Part shown: positions 24,036-31,756 of the stretch, one piece after another | Layout of the letters: every line of letters begins with the position of its first letter | How positions within the stretch are numbered: position 1 is the first letter of the stretch | Source: CAZOWW01 sp964583765 | Lineage (GTDB): Bacteria; Actinomycetota; Actinomycetes; Actinomycetales; Kineosporiaceae | DNA: 38,549 nucleotides | Assembly (NCBI GenBank): GCA_964583765.1 | Contig: CAZOWW010000046.1 | Span: 1 to 38,549 of the forward strand | Direction: 5' to 3' | The notes under the pieces: generated by a model | Told to the model about the DNA's origin: nothing | The model's input: only the letters and a program-made list of their open reading frames with translations | Databases searched by the model: none | Made by a program: the position numbers and the translations under genes

Positions 24036-26540
24036 GTGCCGACGCTGGGGTGGCCCGGGGGTGGCTCACGCAGACGCGTGGGCGGGGCCGGGTGGACGAA
24101 GGTGTGGAACCGGGTTTCCCGTGAAACAGAAGGAGTAGATGGACCAGGGGATCGGATGGGCTCAGCCCGTCCGGCCGGCGCCCGCGCGGGATCGCCGAGT
24201 ACCTCGCGTCCGCGAGGAGCGGCCGGCCCTACCGGGGTGGAGGCGTCGAGTGCCCGGGCGCCGGTGGGCGGTTGGGCAGCACCATGGGGAGTCGAGGAGC
24301 CCGCGCCCGGGAACGCGTTCTCTGGCGAGAACGGTGGCAGCGTTCGCGGGCCTGCGATCGGGGACGCCGAGTCGACCGGGCCGGCGCCGAACGGGCCCGG
24401 TGCGGCGGCGAGTGCTCCGGGGGACGAGGGGAGCCTGAAGGCGGAGAGGCCGATGTGGCCACACCCGTCGATGACTGTTCCCCGTGAAACAACTCCCGAT
24501 GTCGGGGGCTTGGGCCAAGCTGGGCGAGTGACCGGAGCCGGCGGGTCGCGAGGCCCGCGGACAGCGAATCCACCCGAGGCGCAGGCACCCGCCATCGAGC
24601 CCAATCTGATTGTGACCGCTGCTGATCGCGACGGTGAGCACCTCACGTTGACGGCGCCAACGGAGCTGGTGAGCATCGAAGCAGCGGCCCTCCCGGTGCA
24701 ACGGCGAGTGGGAGTGATGGCGCGGATCTTGCCGGGTGACGTCATTGCCCAGGAGGTCGGGCCGCTCCTGGAGCCCAGGAGGAGCCACTCCGCGATGGAG
24801 GTGCTGCTCCCCTGGAACGCCACGACCACCACAGTGGTTGGCTCAGCGGCGCCGACGAAGGGCACAGTGGTGGATCTTCGAGGAGAGGGCTCCAGCGGGG
24901 ACGCGGAGACCCCGTCGGGCGGCGATTCGGGTATCCACGGGCAAGGAGCGCCGGGGCTGAACGGCGACGTTGGCGTGGGCACTCAACCGTCTGGTATGAC
25001 TGGACGCGAGGCCGAGGCCGGCTCGATGACCGGCCACCCCGAAGCAGGCTCCGCGCGCGCTGATGGTGTTGCCGGCCCGCTCCTCGATCCGGTACGCATC
25101 CTCCGCGCCGGTGATCCTGGGGTGGACCCGACCCGCTCATCCTCGACCCTCTCGGTGCGTGTGAACTCCGTTGCTGCCGTGCTCTCCGATGATCGCGGCG
25201 GTGACGTGGGGTTGACCCACGCGGCCTCCACAGCGGTTCGGAGCGAAGTGATGGAAGCGCAGCCGGGTGGCGGTCAGGGACGGCCGGATCGAGACGCGTG
25301 GAGTTGGGGGATCGAGGCGCCGGGGGGCGCAGACGGTCCGAGTTGGGCTCCACGGGCAGCGGTGGCGTCGGGGGGCGGATCCGACGAGCGGGGAACGACC
25401 GGAAGCGGCTGGATCGCCGGCCAGGGCGTTGCCTTCCTCCCAGAGGATGGCGTGATCCGGGAAGCAGGTGGGGCTGCCCCGCGGGCGGCGAGTGCCGGCT
25501 GGCACTCCACGGGCGAGGTGCCGGTAGGCGGTTCCGGGGCGGGTTTCCCGCCGTCCGACGCCGCTGGCTACACCGGACCGCTCGGCCTGGGTGATCGGGA
25601 CTTTGCCCTGTCGGATGACTCCACTCCCCTGGCGCAAGAGGTTGCCGAGGACGTGCGGCGACGGATCAGTCTTGCCGGCCGCCAGTTCGAGAGGCCGTCT
25701 CGCACGAGGGTCATGACGGTGGCCAATCAGAAGGGCGGGGTGGGGAAGACGACGACCACCGTCAATCTTGCTGCTGCTCTTGCCCAGGCCGGGCTGAACG
25801 TGCTCGTGCTGGACGTCGACCCGCAGGGCAACGCGTCAACGGCGCTGGGTATCGATCATCATGCCGAGGTGCCGAGCATGTATGACGTGCTCGTGGAGGG
25901 GCGCCCGCTCGCTGAAGTGATCCAGGAGTGCCCGGACGTACCGGGCCTTCTCTGCGCGCCGGCGACGATCGATCTGGCGGGGGCGGAGATCGAGCTCGTG
26001 TCTCTGGTGGCTCGCGAGTCGAGGCTGCGGCGAGCCGTGGAGGCCTACCTGGAGACGAGCACGATGAGAGACGGTGAACGGCTCGACTACCTCTTCGTGG
26101 ACTGTCCGCCGAGCCTCGGCCTCTTGACGGTGAACGCCTTCGTGGCGGCCAGCGAGGTACTGATCCCTATTCAGTGCGAGTACTACGCGCTGGAGGGGCT
26201 CTCGCAGCTCCTCCGCAACGTGGACCTCATCAAGGGCCATCTCAACCCTTCGTTGCACGTCTCGACGATCCTGCTCACGATGTACGACGGCCGCACGCGC
26301 CTGTCGGCGCAGGTGGCGGACGAGGTGAGGCTGCACTTCCCCCGGGAGACGCTGAAGACGACGGTGCCCCGGTCCGTGCGGATCTCCGAGGCACCGAGCC
26401 ATGGCCAGACTGTGATGACCTACGACCCGCCGTCGAGCGGCGCGTTGTCGTACCTGGAAGCAGCACGTGAATTGACCGAGCAGGTGTTGCCCGTGAGTGG
26501 GGCGGGCGCGGGGCCAGGGGAGAGGGAGGCCGAGCGGTGA
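24036..26540 (+). CDS. parA: Chromosome-partitioning ATPase ParA with very long N-terminal extension
   Basis: 834 residues from GTG 24036, chosen because AGGAG (24025-24029) sits 6 bases upstream; an ATG at 24030 overlaps that site. The ParA domain is at the C-terminus: a lead-in STPLAQEVAEDVRRR (about 530), then deviant Walker A QKGGVGKTTT (565-574), DVDPQGNAS, FVDCPPSLGLLTVNA and PIQCEYYALEGL. ParA binds DNA with ATP and moves ParB-parS complexes. Residues 1 to about 527 are Gly/Ala/Pro/Ser-rich and look disordered; usual actinobacterial ParAs have short N-termini. The frame is unbroken for 1.5 kb before the domain. Two parS-like sites lie inside it, translated as VSRET (27-31) and VPRET (148-152). 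A shorter product from an internal start cannot be excluded. The stop overlaps parB by 4 bases. Confidence 0.85.
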   Translation: MPTLGWPGGGSRRRVGGAGWTKVWNRVSRETEGVDGPGDRMGSARPAGARAGSPSTSRPRGAAGPTGVEASSARAPVGGWAAPWGVEEPAPGNAFSGENGGSVRGPAIGDAESTGPAPNGPGAAASAPGDEGSLKAERPMWPHPSMTVPRETTPDVGGLGQAGRVTGAGGSRGPRTANPPEAQAPAIEPNLIVTAADRDGEHLTLTAPTELVSIEAAALPVQRRVGVMARILPGDVIAQEVGPLLEPRRSHSAMEVLLPWNATTTTVVGSAAPTKGTVVDLRGEGSSGDAETPSGGDSGIHGQGAPGLNGDVGVGTQPSGMTGREAEAGSMTGHPEAGSARADGVAGPLLDPVRILRAGDPGVDPTRSSSTLSVRVNSVAAVLSDDRGGDVGLTHAASTAVRSEVMEAQPGGGQGRPDRDAWSWGIEAPGGADGPSWAPRAAVASGGGSDERGTTGSGWIAGQGVAFLPEDGVIREAGGAAPRAASAGWHSTGEVPVGGSGAGFPPSDAAGYTGPLGLGDRDFALSDDSTPLAQEVAEDVRRRISLAGRQFERPSRTRVMTVANQKGGVGKTTTTVNLAAALAQAGLNVLVLDVDPQGNASTALGIDHHAEVPSMYDVLVEGRPLAEVIQECPDVPGLLCAPATIDLAGAEIELVSLVARESRLRRAVEAYLETSTMRDGERLDYLFVDCPPSLGLLTVNAFVAASEVLIPIQCEYYALEGLSQLLRNVDLIKGHLNPSLHVSTILLTMYDGRTRLSAQVADEVRLHFPRETLKTTVPRSVRISEAPSHGQTVMTYDPPSSGALSYLEAARELTEQVLPVSGAGAGPGEREAER
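24114..24127 (+). promoter_or_regulatory. parS-like site (13/14), inside parA
   Basis: GTTTCCCGTGAAAC differs from consensus at one position. It is translated in the parA frame as VSRET. The same 14-mer occurs inverted at two places in parB. Confidence 0.75.
24477..24490 (+). promoter_or_regulatory. parS-like site (12/14), inside parA
   Basis: GTTCCCCGTGAAAC keeps one perfect half-site (GTGAAAC) and has two changes in the other. It is translated in the parA frame as VPRET. Confidence 0.5.
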
Positions 26541-28018
26541 CCGAGCGACGGAGAGGTCTGGGTCGGGGACTGGGGGCACTGATCCCGACGGCACCTGTGC
26601 GGGCCGCCGACGAGGATCATGGTGACGAGGGGCGGTCCGCGCAGCGTTTCACGGGAAACGCGTGGAGTGGGGGCGCTGAAGTCTCGCGCGGGGCTCAGCC
26701 TGAGGCGATGCGGTCGTCACCCCCACAGGCTCCAGTACGACCACACGCGACGGCTGGCGCGGCGCCGGCGAGTGTGTCGGCTGCGCCCGCGGCAGCGGTG
26801 CGACAGCGGGTCCCCGTGGTCGAGGCCGAAGAGGTGGATCCGGTCGCGGAGTTCCTCGCGCGAAATGCGTCAGCCCCACCGGCGGCCCGGGCGACTACCA
26901 CTACGGAGACTGTGACGGCGCCAAGGGCAAGGGATGCCCGGATCGGGTATCCCGGTGGTTCGAGTGCGCGAGAGACCCTCGAGCCTGCCGAGTCGCGTGC
27001 GCGGATGCCCCAGCCGGAGACCTCGACGCCCTCGGCGCGCTCCGAGTGGCCGGAATCGCGAGGCACGGGGGTTCCCTCGACGCTTTCCCGAGTGTCCGAG
27101 AGCGAGGAGCGGGTCGCACCACGCACACCGGAACGCCGGGAGGAGGCCCGTTTCACGGGAAACGAGAGCCCCGAACTCGTTCCGGTGCCCGGCGCGCGGT
27201 TCGCGGAACTCCCGATCGCATCGATCTCACCGAATCCTCGGCAGCCGCGACAGGTGTTCGATGAGGACGCACTCCAGGAACTGGCGCACTCGGTGCGCGA
27301 GGTGGGCGTTCTGCAACCCGTGGTCGTGCGTGCAGTCGATGAGAGTGACGCAGATCCCCGGTACGAGCTCATCATGGGTGAGCGACGTTGGCGCGCCTGC
27401 CAGGTCGCAGGGTTGGACACGATCCCCGCCATCATCCGAGAGACATCGGACGACGTTCTCCTGCGGGATGCGCTCCTGGAGAACCTGCACCGCAGTGAAC
27501 TGAACCCCCTCGAAGAGGCAGCCGCCTATCAACAGCTGCTCGAGGACTTCGGATGCACTCACGAGGAGCTCGCCAGCCGGATCGGGCGCTCCCGCCCTCA
27601 GATCAGCAACACGATCCGACTCCTCAAGCTTCCGCCCCTCGTGCAGCGGCGGGTGGCTGCGGGCGTGTTGTCGGCGGGGCACGCGCGGGCGCTCCTCGGC
27701 CTGGAGGACCCAGCGGCGATGGAGCGGCTCGCACAACGCGTGGTCGCGGAAGGGCTGTCGGTGCGGGCGACGGAGGAGAGCGTGGCTCTCGCCGACGGTG
27801 TGCCGACGAAGTCGCGGGTGAAGCGCCCCAGGGCCGGCGGGCAGCAGCCTGAGCTCGCCGAGCTGGCGGCGCGGCTGGGAGACCGGCTGGACACGCGGGT
27901 GAACATCTCATTGGGACGGACGAAGGGCCGGCTCAGCGTGGAGTTCGCCAGCGTGGACGACCTCAACCGAATCATCGGCCTCCTTGCCCCCCAGGTGCGG
28001 GGTGCCTTCCGGGAGTGA
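26537..28018 (+). CDS. parB: Chromosome-partitioning protein ParB with enlarged N-terminal linker
   Basis: 493 residues from GTG 26537, overlapping the parA stop (GTGA). ParB is a CTPase clamp that loads at parS and spreads. The N-terminus TERRRGLGRGLGALIP is the ParA-stimulating motif. Residues about 18-212 are a low-complexity Ala/Pro/Arg/Ser linker. The core begins RFAELPIASISPNPRQPR, with the CTP-site motif GERRWRACQ and the ENLHRSELNPLEEA region. The HTH is LASRIGRSRPQISNTIRLL (about 340-360). The C-terminal dimerisation domain includes NISLGRTKGRLSVEF. Streptomyces and mycobacterial ParB are roughly 330-350 residues, so the linker adds about 150. Two copies of a parS variant are translated as RFTGN (37-41 and 205-209). 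Confidence 0.97.
   Translation: MTERRRGLGRGLGALIPTAPVRAADEDHGDEGRSAQRFTGNAWSGGAEVSRGAQPEAMRSSPPQAPVRPHATAGAAPASVSAAPAAAVRQRVPVVEAEEVDPVAEFLARNASAPPAARATTTTETVTAPRARDARIGYPGGSSARETLEPAESRARMPQPETSTPSARSEWPESRGTGVPSTLSRVSESEERVAPRTPERREEARFTGNESPELVPVPGARFAELPIASISPNPRQPRQVFDEDALQELAHSVREVGVLQPVVVRAVDESDADPRYELIMGERRWRACQVAGLDTIPAIIRETSDDVLLRDALLENLHRSELNPLEEAAAYQQLLEDFGCTHEELASRIGRSRPQISNTIRLLKLPPLVQRRVAAGVLSAGHARALLGLEDPAAMERLAQRVVAEGLSVRATEESVALADGVPTKSRVKRPRAGGQQPELAELAARLGDRLDTRVNISLGRTKGRLSVEFASVDDLNRIIGLLAPQVRGAFRE
26646..26659 (+). promoter_or_regulatory. parS-like site (13/14), inside parB (first copy)
   Basis: GTTTCACGGGAAAC is the exact reverse complement of the site at 24114-24127. 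It is translated in the parB frame as RFTGN at residues 37-41. Confidence 0.75.
27150..27163 (+). promoter_or_regulatory. parS-like site (13/14), inside parB (second copy)
   Basis: GTTTCACGGGAAAC, identical to the first parB copy and in the same reading frame (RFTGN, residues 205-209). It sits at the end of the low-complexity linker. Confidence 0.75.
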
Positions 28019-28034
28019 TGACGAGAGCGCCGGA

Positions 28035-28070
28035 ACAGCCCCGTGATGCCCTGGCATCGCGGGGCTGTTT
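28035..28070 (+). terminator. parB terminator
   Basis: Arms 28035-28050 and 28053-28068 form a 16-bp stem with one G-U pair, starting 16 bases after the parB stop and followed by TT. The right arm runs into GTTTCACGTG (28067-28076), which looks like most of a parS site. Confidence 0.75.
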
Positions 28071-28983
28071 CACGTGGTGCGCCGCTCCTGGATGCGGGAC
28101 CAGGAAGGCCGGTACGGGGTTCGGGACCGTGGAATGGGACAGAAGCGTCCTGGTGCGGACATGCCAGGACTGTCCATGTCAGGACGGGCCGTCCCGGACA
28201 TGCCGACCTCGTCCGAATAGGAGCACCCGGATCCGGACGTGCTCAGCGCCGCAGACGGGGACCGGGCTGACCGGAACAGGATGGCCGTGACAGGCGAACA
28301 CCGCACGTGCCAAGTGAACTGAGGCACCGAGCAGGGGAGTCCTCGCGGCAGGATGGCCGTGGGAGACGCAGTCCACTCATGCCGAGTCCGCACCTGCCGA
28401 ACAAGGATCGTGATGCCGGACACGGCCCGTGGTTGCTGGAGCGGGATCGTCGTGGTGGACACGGCCGGCACTGTGGGGGACCGGACGGATGCGTCGCCGG
28501 ATCGCGGCTCCCCGCGCTCCACGATGGCAAGAGGCCGCATCTCTCAAGGGCCGCGCGGGTGACGGTGGGGTGGCCATGCCTGGACGTGGAAGCCCAGGAC
28601 GCGATCGGCCGCCTGATGTGGCGATGTGCAGGCGCAACGCGGTGACTCAGGGACCGATTAGCGGTGAGCGGTGGAGCACCCGGGCACGAGGGCGTGCTCG
28701 CCGGTGGCGCGTGGGACTCGGGTGCGGATGGCACGGGGTGGCGTGCACGCGGCGGATGTCGAGGGCGGTGGGTGCGGCGGTGGTGACATGGCACGGACCA
28801 CGCTGAGGCTCGGGAGTGACCTGTTCGGGATCGAGTGCCGGACCTGCTGGGGAACGGCATCCCGCCTGATGACGGGGCGGTGGTGGGGACGGCGCCTGCG
28901 GTGACGAGTGCCGCTCGCAGGAACGTGGGGCGTCGGCAGAGACGGGCGCCACCCTGGGTGGGAACGGTACTCGCTGATACGCG
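28071..28983. other. Gene-free spacer between parB and ddl
   Basis: About 0.9 kb without a credible gene on either strand. Short imperfect direct repeats are frequent, for example CAGGATGGCCGTG (about 28279 and 28352), GGACATGCC (twice near 28160-28205) and GGATCGT...GGACACGGCC (twice near 28405-28465). No promoter or RNA gene could be recognised. Confidence 0.5.
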
Positions 28984-29024
28984 ACAGGTGCTGTCCGCAC
29001 GCAATGCGGGGGGACAGCACCTGT
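28984..29024. terminator. Long hairpin downstream of ddl (second)
   Basis: ACAGGTGCTGTCCGCA (28984-28999) pairs with the complementary right arm ending 29024, with a two-base bulge and a five-base loop. It lies about 65 bases past the ddl stop, beyond the first terminator hairpin, and may back it up or mark the end of a converging transcript. Confidence 0.5.
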
Positions 29025-29051
29025 GGACGGTCGCCGACTGTCGGGCCGGGC

Positions 29052-29088
29052 GGTTCAGGGACGGCGACCGGTCGCCGTCCCTGGAACC
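29052..29088 (-). terminator. ddl terminator hairpin
   Basis: Arms 29052-29068 and 29071-29088 form a 17-bp stem with a one-base bulge and a two-base loop, directly after the ddl stop codon (29089-29091). It is the nearest structure for ending the aminotransferase-ddl transcript. Confidence 0.7.
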
Positions 29089-30066
29089 TCACCGGCGACG
29101 GTGATCGGCGATGGCGACATCGAGGACGGCCCGGTAGAGCAGCCCCGCGTCCTCCCCCGAGGCGGCCACCGACTGCGGCAGGAGGGAGGTCTCGGTCATG
29201 CCGGGAGCGACATTGACCTCGAGGACCCAGGGGAGTCCCTGCTCGTCCACGATGAGGTCGGCCCGGGAGAGGTGTCGCAGTCCGAGGACCTTGTGGCAGG
29301 CCAGGGCGGCGGCAATTGCGGCGCTGGTCTCCTCAGGTCCCAGGCGGGCCGGCGTGAAGAACTCGGTCCGGCCCGCGGTGTACCGCGCTTCGTAGTCGTA
29401 GACGCCGTTGTCGGCCACGATCTCCACCGCAGGCAGGGCGAAGGGACCTTCACCGCGGTCGACGACGCTGATGGCGAGCTCCGAGCCGGCGACGAACCGC
29501 TCGACGAGGGCGACATCCCCGTACGCGAAGCAGTCGATCATCGCGCGGGGGAAGTCGCGGGGGTCGCGCACCACAGAGACGCCCAGGGAGGAGCCGCCAC
29601 GAGTGGGTTTGACGACCAGGGGGAGACCCAGGCGATGGATGATCGCCTCCAGGACACGTTGGGCGCCGAGGTCGCGGAAGACCCCGTGCGGCAGCGCGAC
29701 CGAGTCGGGCACCCGCAGGCCGGCCTCGCGGAGCACGCTCTTCGCCACTGTCTTGTCCCAGGCGAGACGGCAGGCCTGCGGAGTGGATCCGACATAGGCG
29801 AGGTCGAGCACCTCGAGGATGTCCCGGATCGATCCGTCCTCGCCGGTGACACCGTGGAGCAACGGCCAGACGACGTCCGGCGGCTCGAGGGCGAGGGAGT
29901 CGAGCAGGTTCGCGTCGACGTCCCGGACGGTCACCGTGCAGCCGACGTCGGAGAGGGCGGCCGCCACCCGGCGTCCGGACCGGATCGAGACATCACGCTC
30001 GTGGGACAGACCGCCCGCGAGGATGAGCACGGCAGGGGTGTCAGTCGCCGCGTGGGTGTCAGGCAC
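29089..30066 (-). CDS. ddl: D-alanine--D-alanine ligase family ATP-grasp protein
   Basis: 325 residues. I chose GTG 30066, with GGAG at about 7 bases, because the longer open frame upstream is the shadow of the aminotransferase gene. The N-terminal domain has LILAGGLSHERDVSIRSG and LLHGVTGEDGSI. The ATP-grasp core shows WDKTVAKSVLREAGL, LVVKPTRGGSSLGVSVV (phosphate-binding loop) and the metal-binding end LEVNVAPGMTETSLLP. These match Ddl, which joins two D-Ala for the peptidoglycan stem. Genomes may carry a second Ddl elsewhere, so a related peptide ligase role is possible. It starts 19 bases after the aminotransferase stop, so they form one operon. Confidence 0.88.
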   Translation of the reverse strand: MPDTHAATDTPAVLILAGGLSHERDVSIRSGRRVAAALSDVGCTVTVRDVDANLLDSLALEPPDVVWPLLHGVTGEDGSIRDILEVLDLAYVGSTPQACRLAWDKTVAKSVLREAGLRVPDSVALPHGVFRDLGAQRVLEAIIHRLGLPLVVKPTRGGSSLGVSVVRDPRDFPRAMIDCFAYGDVALVERFVAGSELAISVVDRGEGPFALPAVEIVADNGVYDYEARYTAGRTEFFTPARLGPEETSAAIAAALACHKVLGLRHLSRADLIVDEQGLPWVLEVNVAPGMTETSLLPQSVAASGEDAGLLYRAVLDVAIADHRRR

Positions 30067-30085
30067 AGCAGACTCCGTCCAGTCG

Positions 30086-31420
30086 TCAGCGGAGATCGGG
30101 TCCGGGGGAGGAGATGTCCCGGGAGGGTCCGGGGGCCGGTGCGGCGCCGGCGCCGAAGGACGAGACGAGCTCGCGTTCGGCGTCGATGACGGTCGCGAGC
30201 CTGCGGACCCCCTCGCGGATCCGCTCGGATGTCGGATAGCAGTAGGACAGACGCATCTTGTCGCGTCCTTGGCCGTCCGCGTAGAAGGCGATCCCCGGCA
30301 CGTAGGCGACGCGTTCGGTGACCGCACGGGGGAGCATGGCCTTGGCGTCGAGTGCGTCGGGCAGGGTGACCCAGACGTAGAACCCGCCTTTGGGCACGGT
30401 CCAGGTGGCGTCCGGCATCTTGTCCGCGAGGGCGTCGAGCATCGTGGCGCACCGCTCGCGATAGATGTCCCGGTAGAGGGTGACCTGGTGTCGCCAGTCC
30501 TGGGTGTCCAGGTAGGTGAGAATTGCGAGCTGGCTGAAGGCACTCGGACACAGGATGGCCGACTCGCTGGCCAGGACCAGCTTCTCGCGGATCGCGTGCG
30601 GGGCGACCGCCCACCCGACCCGGAATCCCGGGGCGAAGGTCTTGGAGAAACTGCCCAGGTAGATGACCCCCTGGGCGTCCAGGGAACGCAGGGACGGCAG
30701 CGGGTCGCCGTCGAAGCCGAGGAGCCCGTAGGGGTCGTCCTCGACGACGAGGACGCCGTACCGCTGGGTGATCTCGAGGATCTCGGGCCGCCGCGCCGCG
30801 GACAGGGTCACACCGGCAGGATTGTGGTAGTTCGGCACGGTGTAGAGGAGTTTGACCGGCCGGCCCCGGGCGCTGAGCGCCCGGAGCGTCTCGTCGAGGG
30901 CAGCAGGGACCAATCCGTCGTCGTCCATCGACACGTGGACCACGTCCGCCTGGTAGGAGCGGAAGACCCCGAGGGCCCCGACGTAGCTGGGGGCCTCGGC
31001 GAGGACGACGTCACCGGGGTTGACGAAGATCCGCGTGACCAGGTCGAGGGCCTGCTGGGAACCGGTGGTGACGACGACGTCGTCGGCGTGGGCGGTGACC
31101 CGCTGCGGTGCCATGACCGTGAGGATCCGCTCCCGCAGGTCGGGGTCCCCCTGCCCGGAGCCGTACTGCAGGGCCACGCCACCACGTTCGGAGACGAGCT
31201 TCGCCAGGGAGTCCCCCACGATGTCCATGGGCAGGGCGGAGAGGAAGGGCATACCGCCGGCGAGGGAGACCACCTCGGGGCGACTGGCGACGGCGAAGAG
31301 TGCTCGAATCTCGGAGACGGTCAGCCCTGCGGTGCGATCCGCGTAGGTGTGTACCCATGGGTCCAACCGGGAACCCTGCCCCGGTCGGGGACCTGTCGCA
31401 GGCGACTGAGCAGCGGACAC
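30086..31420 (-). CDS. PLP-dependent aminotransferase (class I/II, LysN/2-aminoadipate type)
   Basis: 444 residues from GTG 31420, preferred because GGGAGG lies just upstream; GTG 31432 would add four residues. The fold type I features are clear: VSLAGGMPFLSALP, the phosphate-site TTGSQQALDLV, NYHNPAGVTLS, EDDPYG and the PLP lysine in GSFSKTFAPGFRVGW (residue 260 from this start). Close relatives include 2-aminoadipate transaminases and the aminotransferase halves of MocR regulators. There is no HTH here, so it is an enzyme, not a regulator. The substrate cannot be told from sequence. It is co-transcribed with ddl and divergent from a small membrane ORF and GNAT gene. An amino-donor role near D-Ala metabolism is speculative. 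Confidence 0.92.
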   Translation of the reverse strand: MSAAQSPATGPRPGQGSRLDPWVHTYADRTAGLTVSEIRALFAVASRPEVVSLAGGMPFLSALPMDIVGDSLAKLVSERGGVALQYGSGQGDPDLRERILTVMAPQRVTAHADDVVVTTGSQQALDLVTRIFVNPGDVVLAEAPSYVGALGVFRSYQADVVHVSMDDDGLVPAALDETLRALSARGRPVKLLYTVPNYHNPAGVTLSAARRPEILEITQRYGVLVVEDDPYGLLGFDGDPLPSLRSLDAQGVIYLGSFSKTFAPGFRVGWAVAPHAIREKLVLASESAILCPSAFSQLAILTYLDTQDWRHQVTLYRDIYRERCATMLDALADKMPDATWTVPKGGFYVWVTLPDALDAKAMLPRAVTERVAYVPGIAFYADGQGRDKMRLSYCYPTSERIREGVRRLATVIDAERELVSSFGAGAAPAPGPSRDISSPGPDLR

Positions 31421-31561
31421 TAGCCCTCCCACAGCAATTCAGTTACAGTTAGCATAGACGAGACTACGTTCAGTAACCTTCCGGTGGGCACGCTGGATGC
31501 GTACCATTCCTCGTGAACCGCGCGACAGACTGCCGTACCTGTTCGTCCTGGGGAGTGTCGC

Positions 31562-31756
31562 ATGCGCCACGGTCGACTGGCGGCCACGGGTTTCGTGACC
31601 GGGGCCGTACTCGGCTTCCTCGCGGAGTTCCTGCGGCCACGGACCGCCCGGCCCGACTCCTCGTCGGTGCCGAACCTCCCCTCGCCGCGTACCCCGGCCA
31701 CGCTCTCGGGGAGCGCCTCTGCACCCCTGCGTTCAGGGCGGGGGACGAACCGCTGA
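31562..31756 (+). CDS. Small putative membrane protein upstream of GNAT gene
   Basis: 64 residues from ATG 31562, with GGGGAG (31550-31555) 6 bases upstream. The N-terminus MRHGRLAATGFVTGAVLGFL is a basic start followed by a hydrophobic segment (about 7-24), then an Arg/Pro/Ser-rich tail. The stop overlaps the GNAT start codon (TGATG), which suggests translational coupling. I do not recognise the family. The good ribosome site and coupling support a real gene; the GC-rich low-complexity tail counsels caution. Confidence 0.5.
   Translation: MRHGRLAATGFVTGAVLGFLAEFLRPRTARPDSSSVPNLPSPRTPATLSGSASAPLRSGRGTNR

Noticed and set aside
24139..24438. Alternative 99-codon ORF with AGGAG before ATG 24139
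   Set aside because: It is in a different frame from parA, is short, Arg-rich and without features, and would overlap the parA extension; it remains a minor possibility.
28070..29004. Open frames on both strands between parB and ddl
   Set aside because: Compositions are Arg/Ser/Pro shadows with no motifs or good start sites.
14191..29088. Insertion sequences or transposase remnants explaining the long spacers
   Set aside because: No transposase-like peptides, terminal inverted repeats or target duplications were found.
29089..30543. 484-residue version of Ddl
   Set aside because: The first 159 residues are a shadow of the aminotransferase gene; GTG 30066 has a ribosome site and gives a normal Ddl length.
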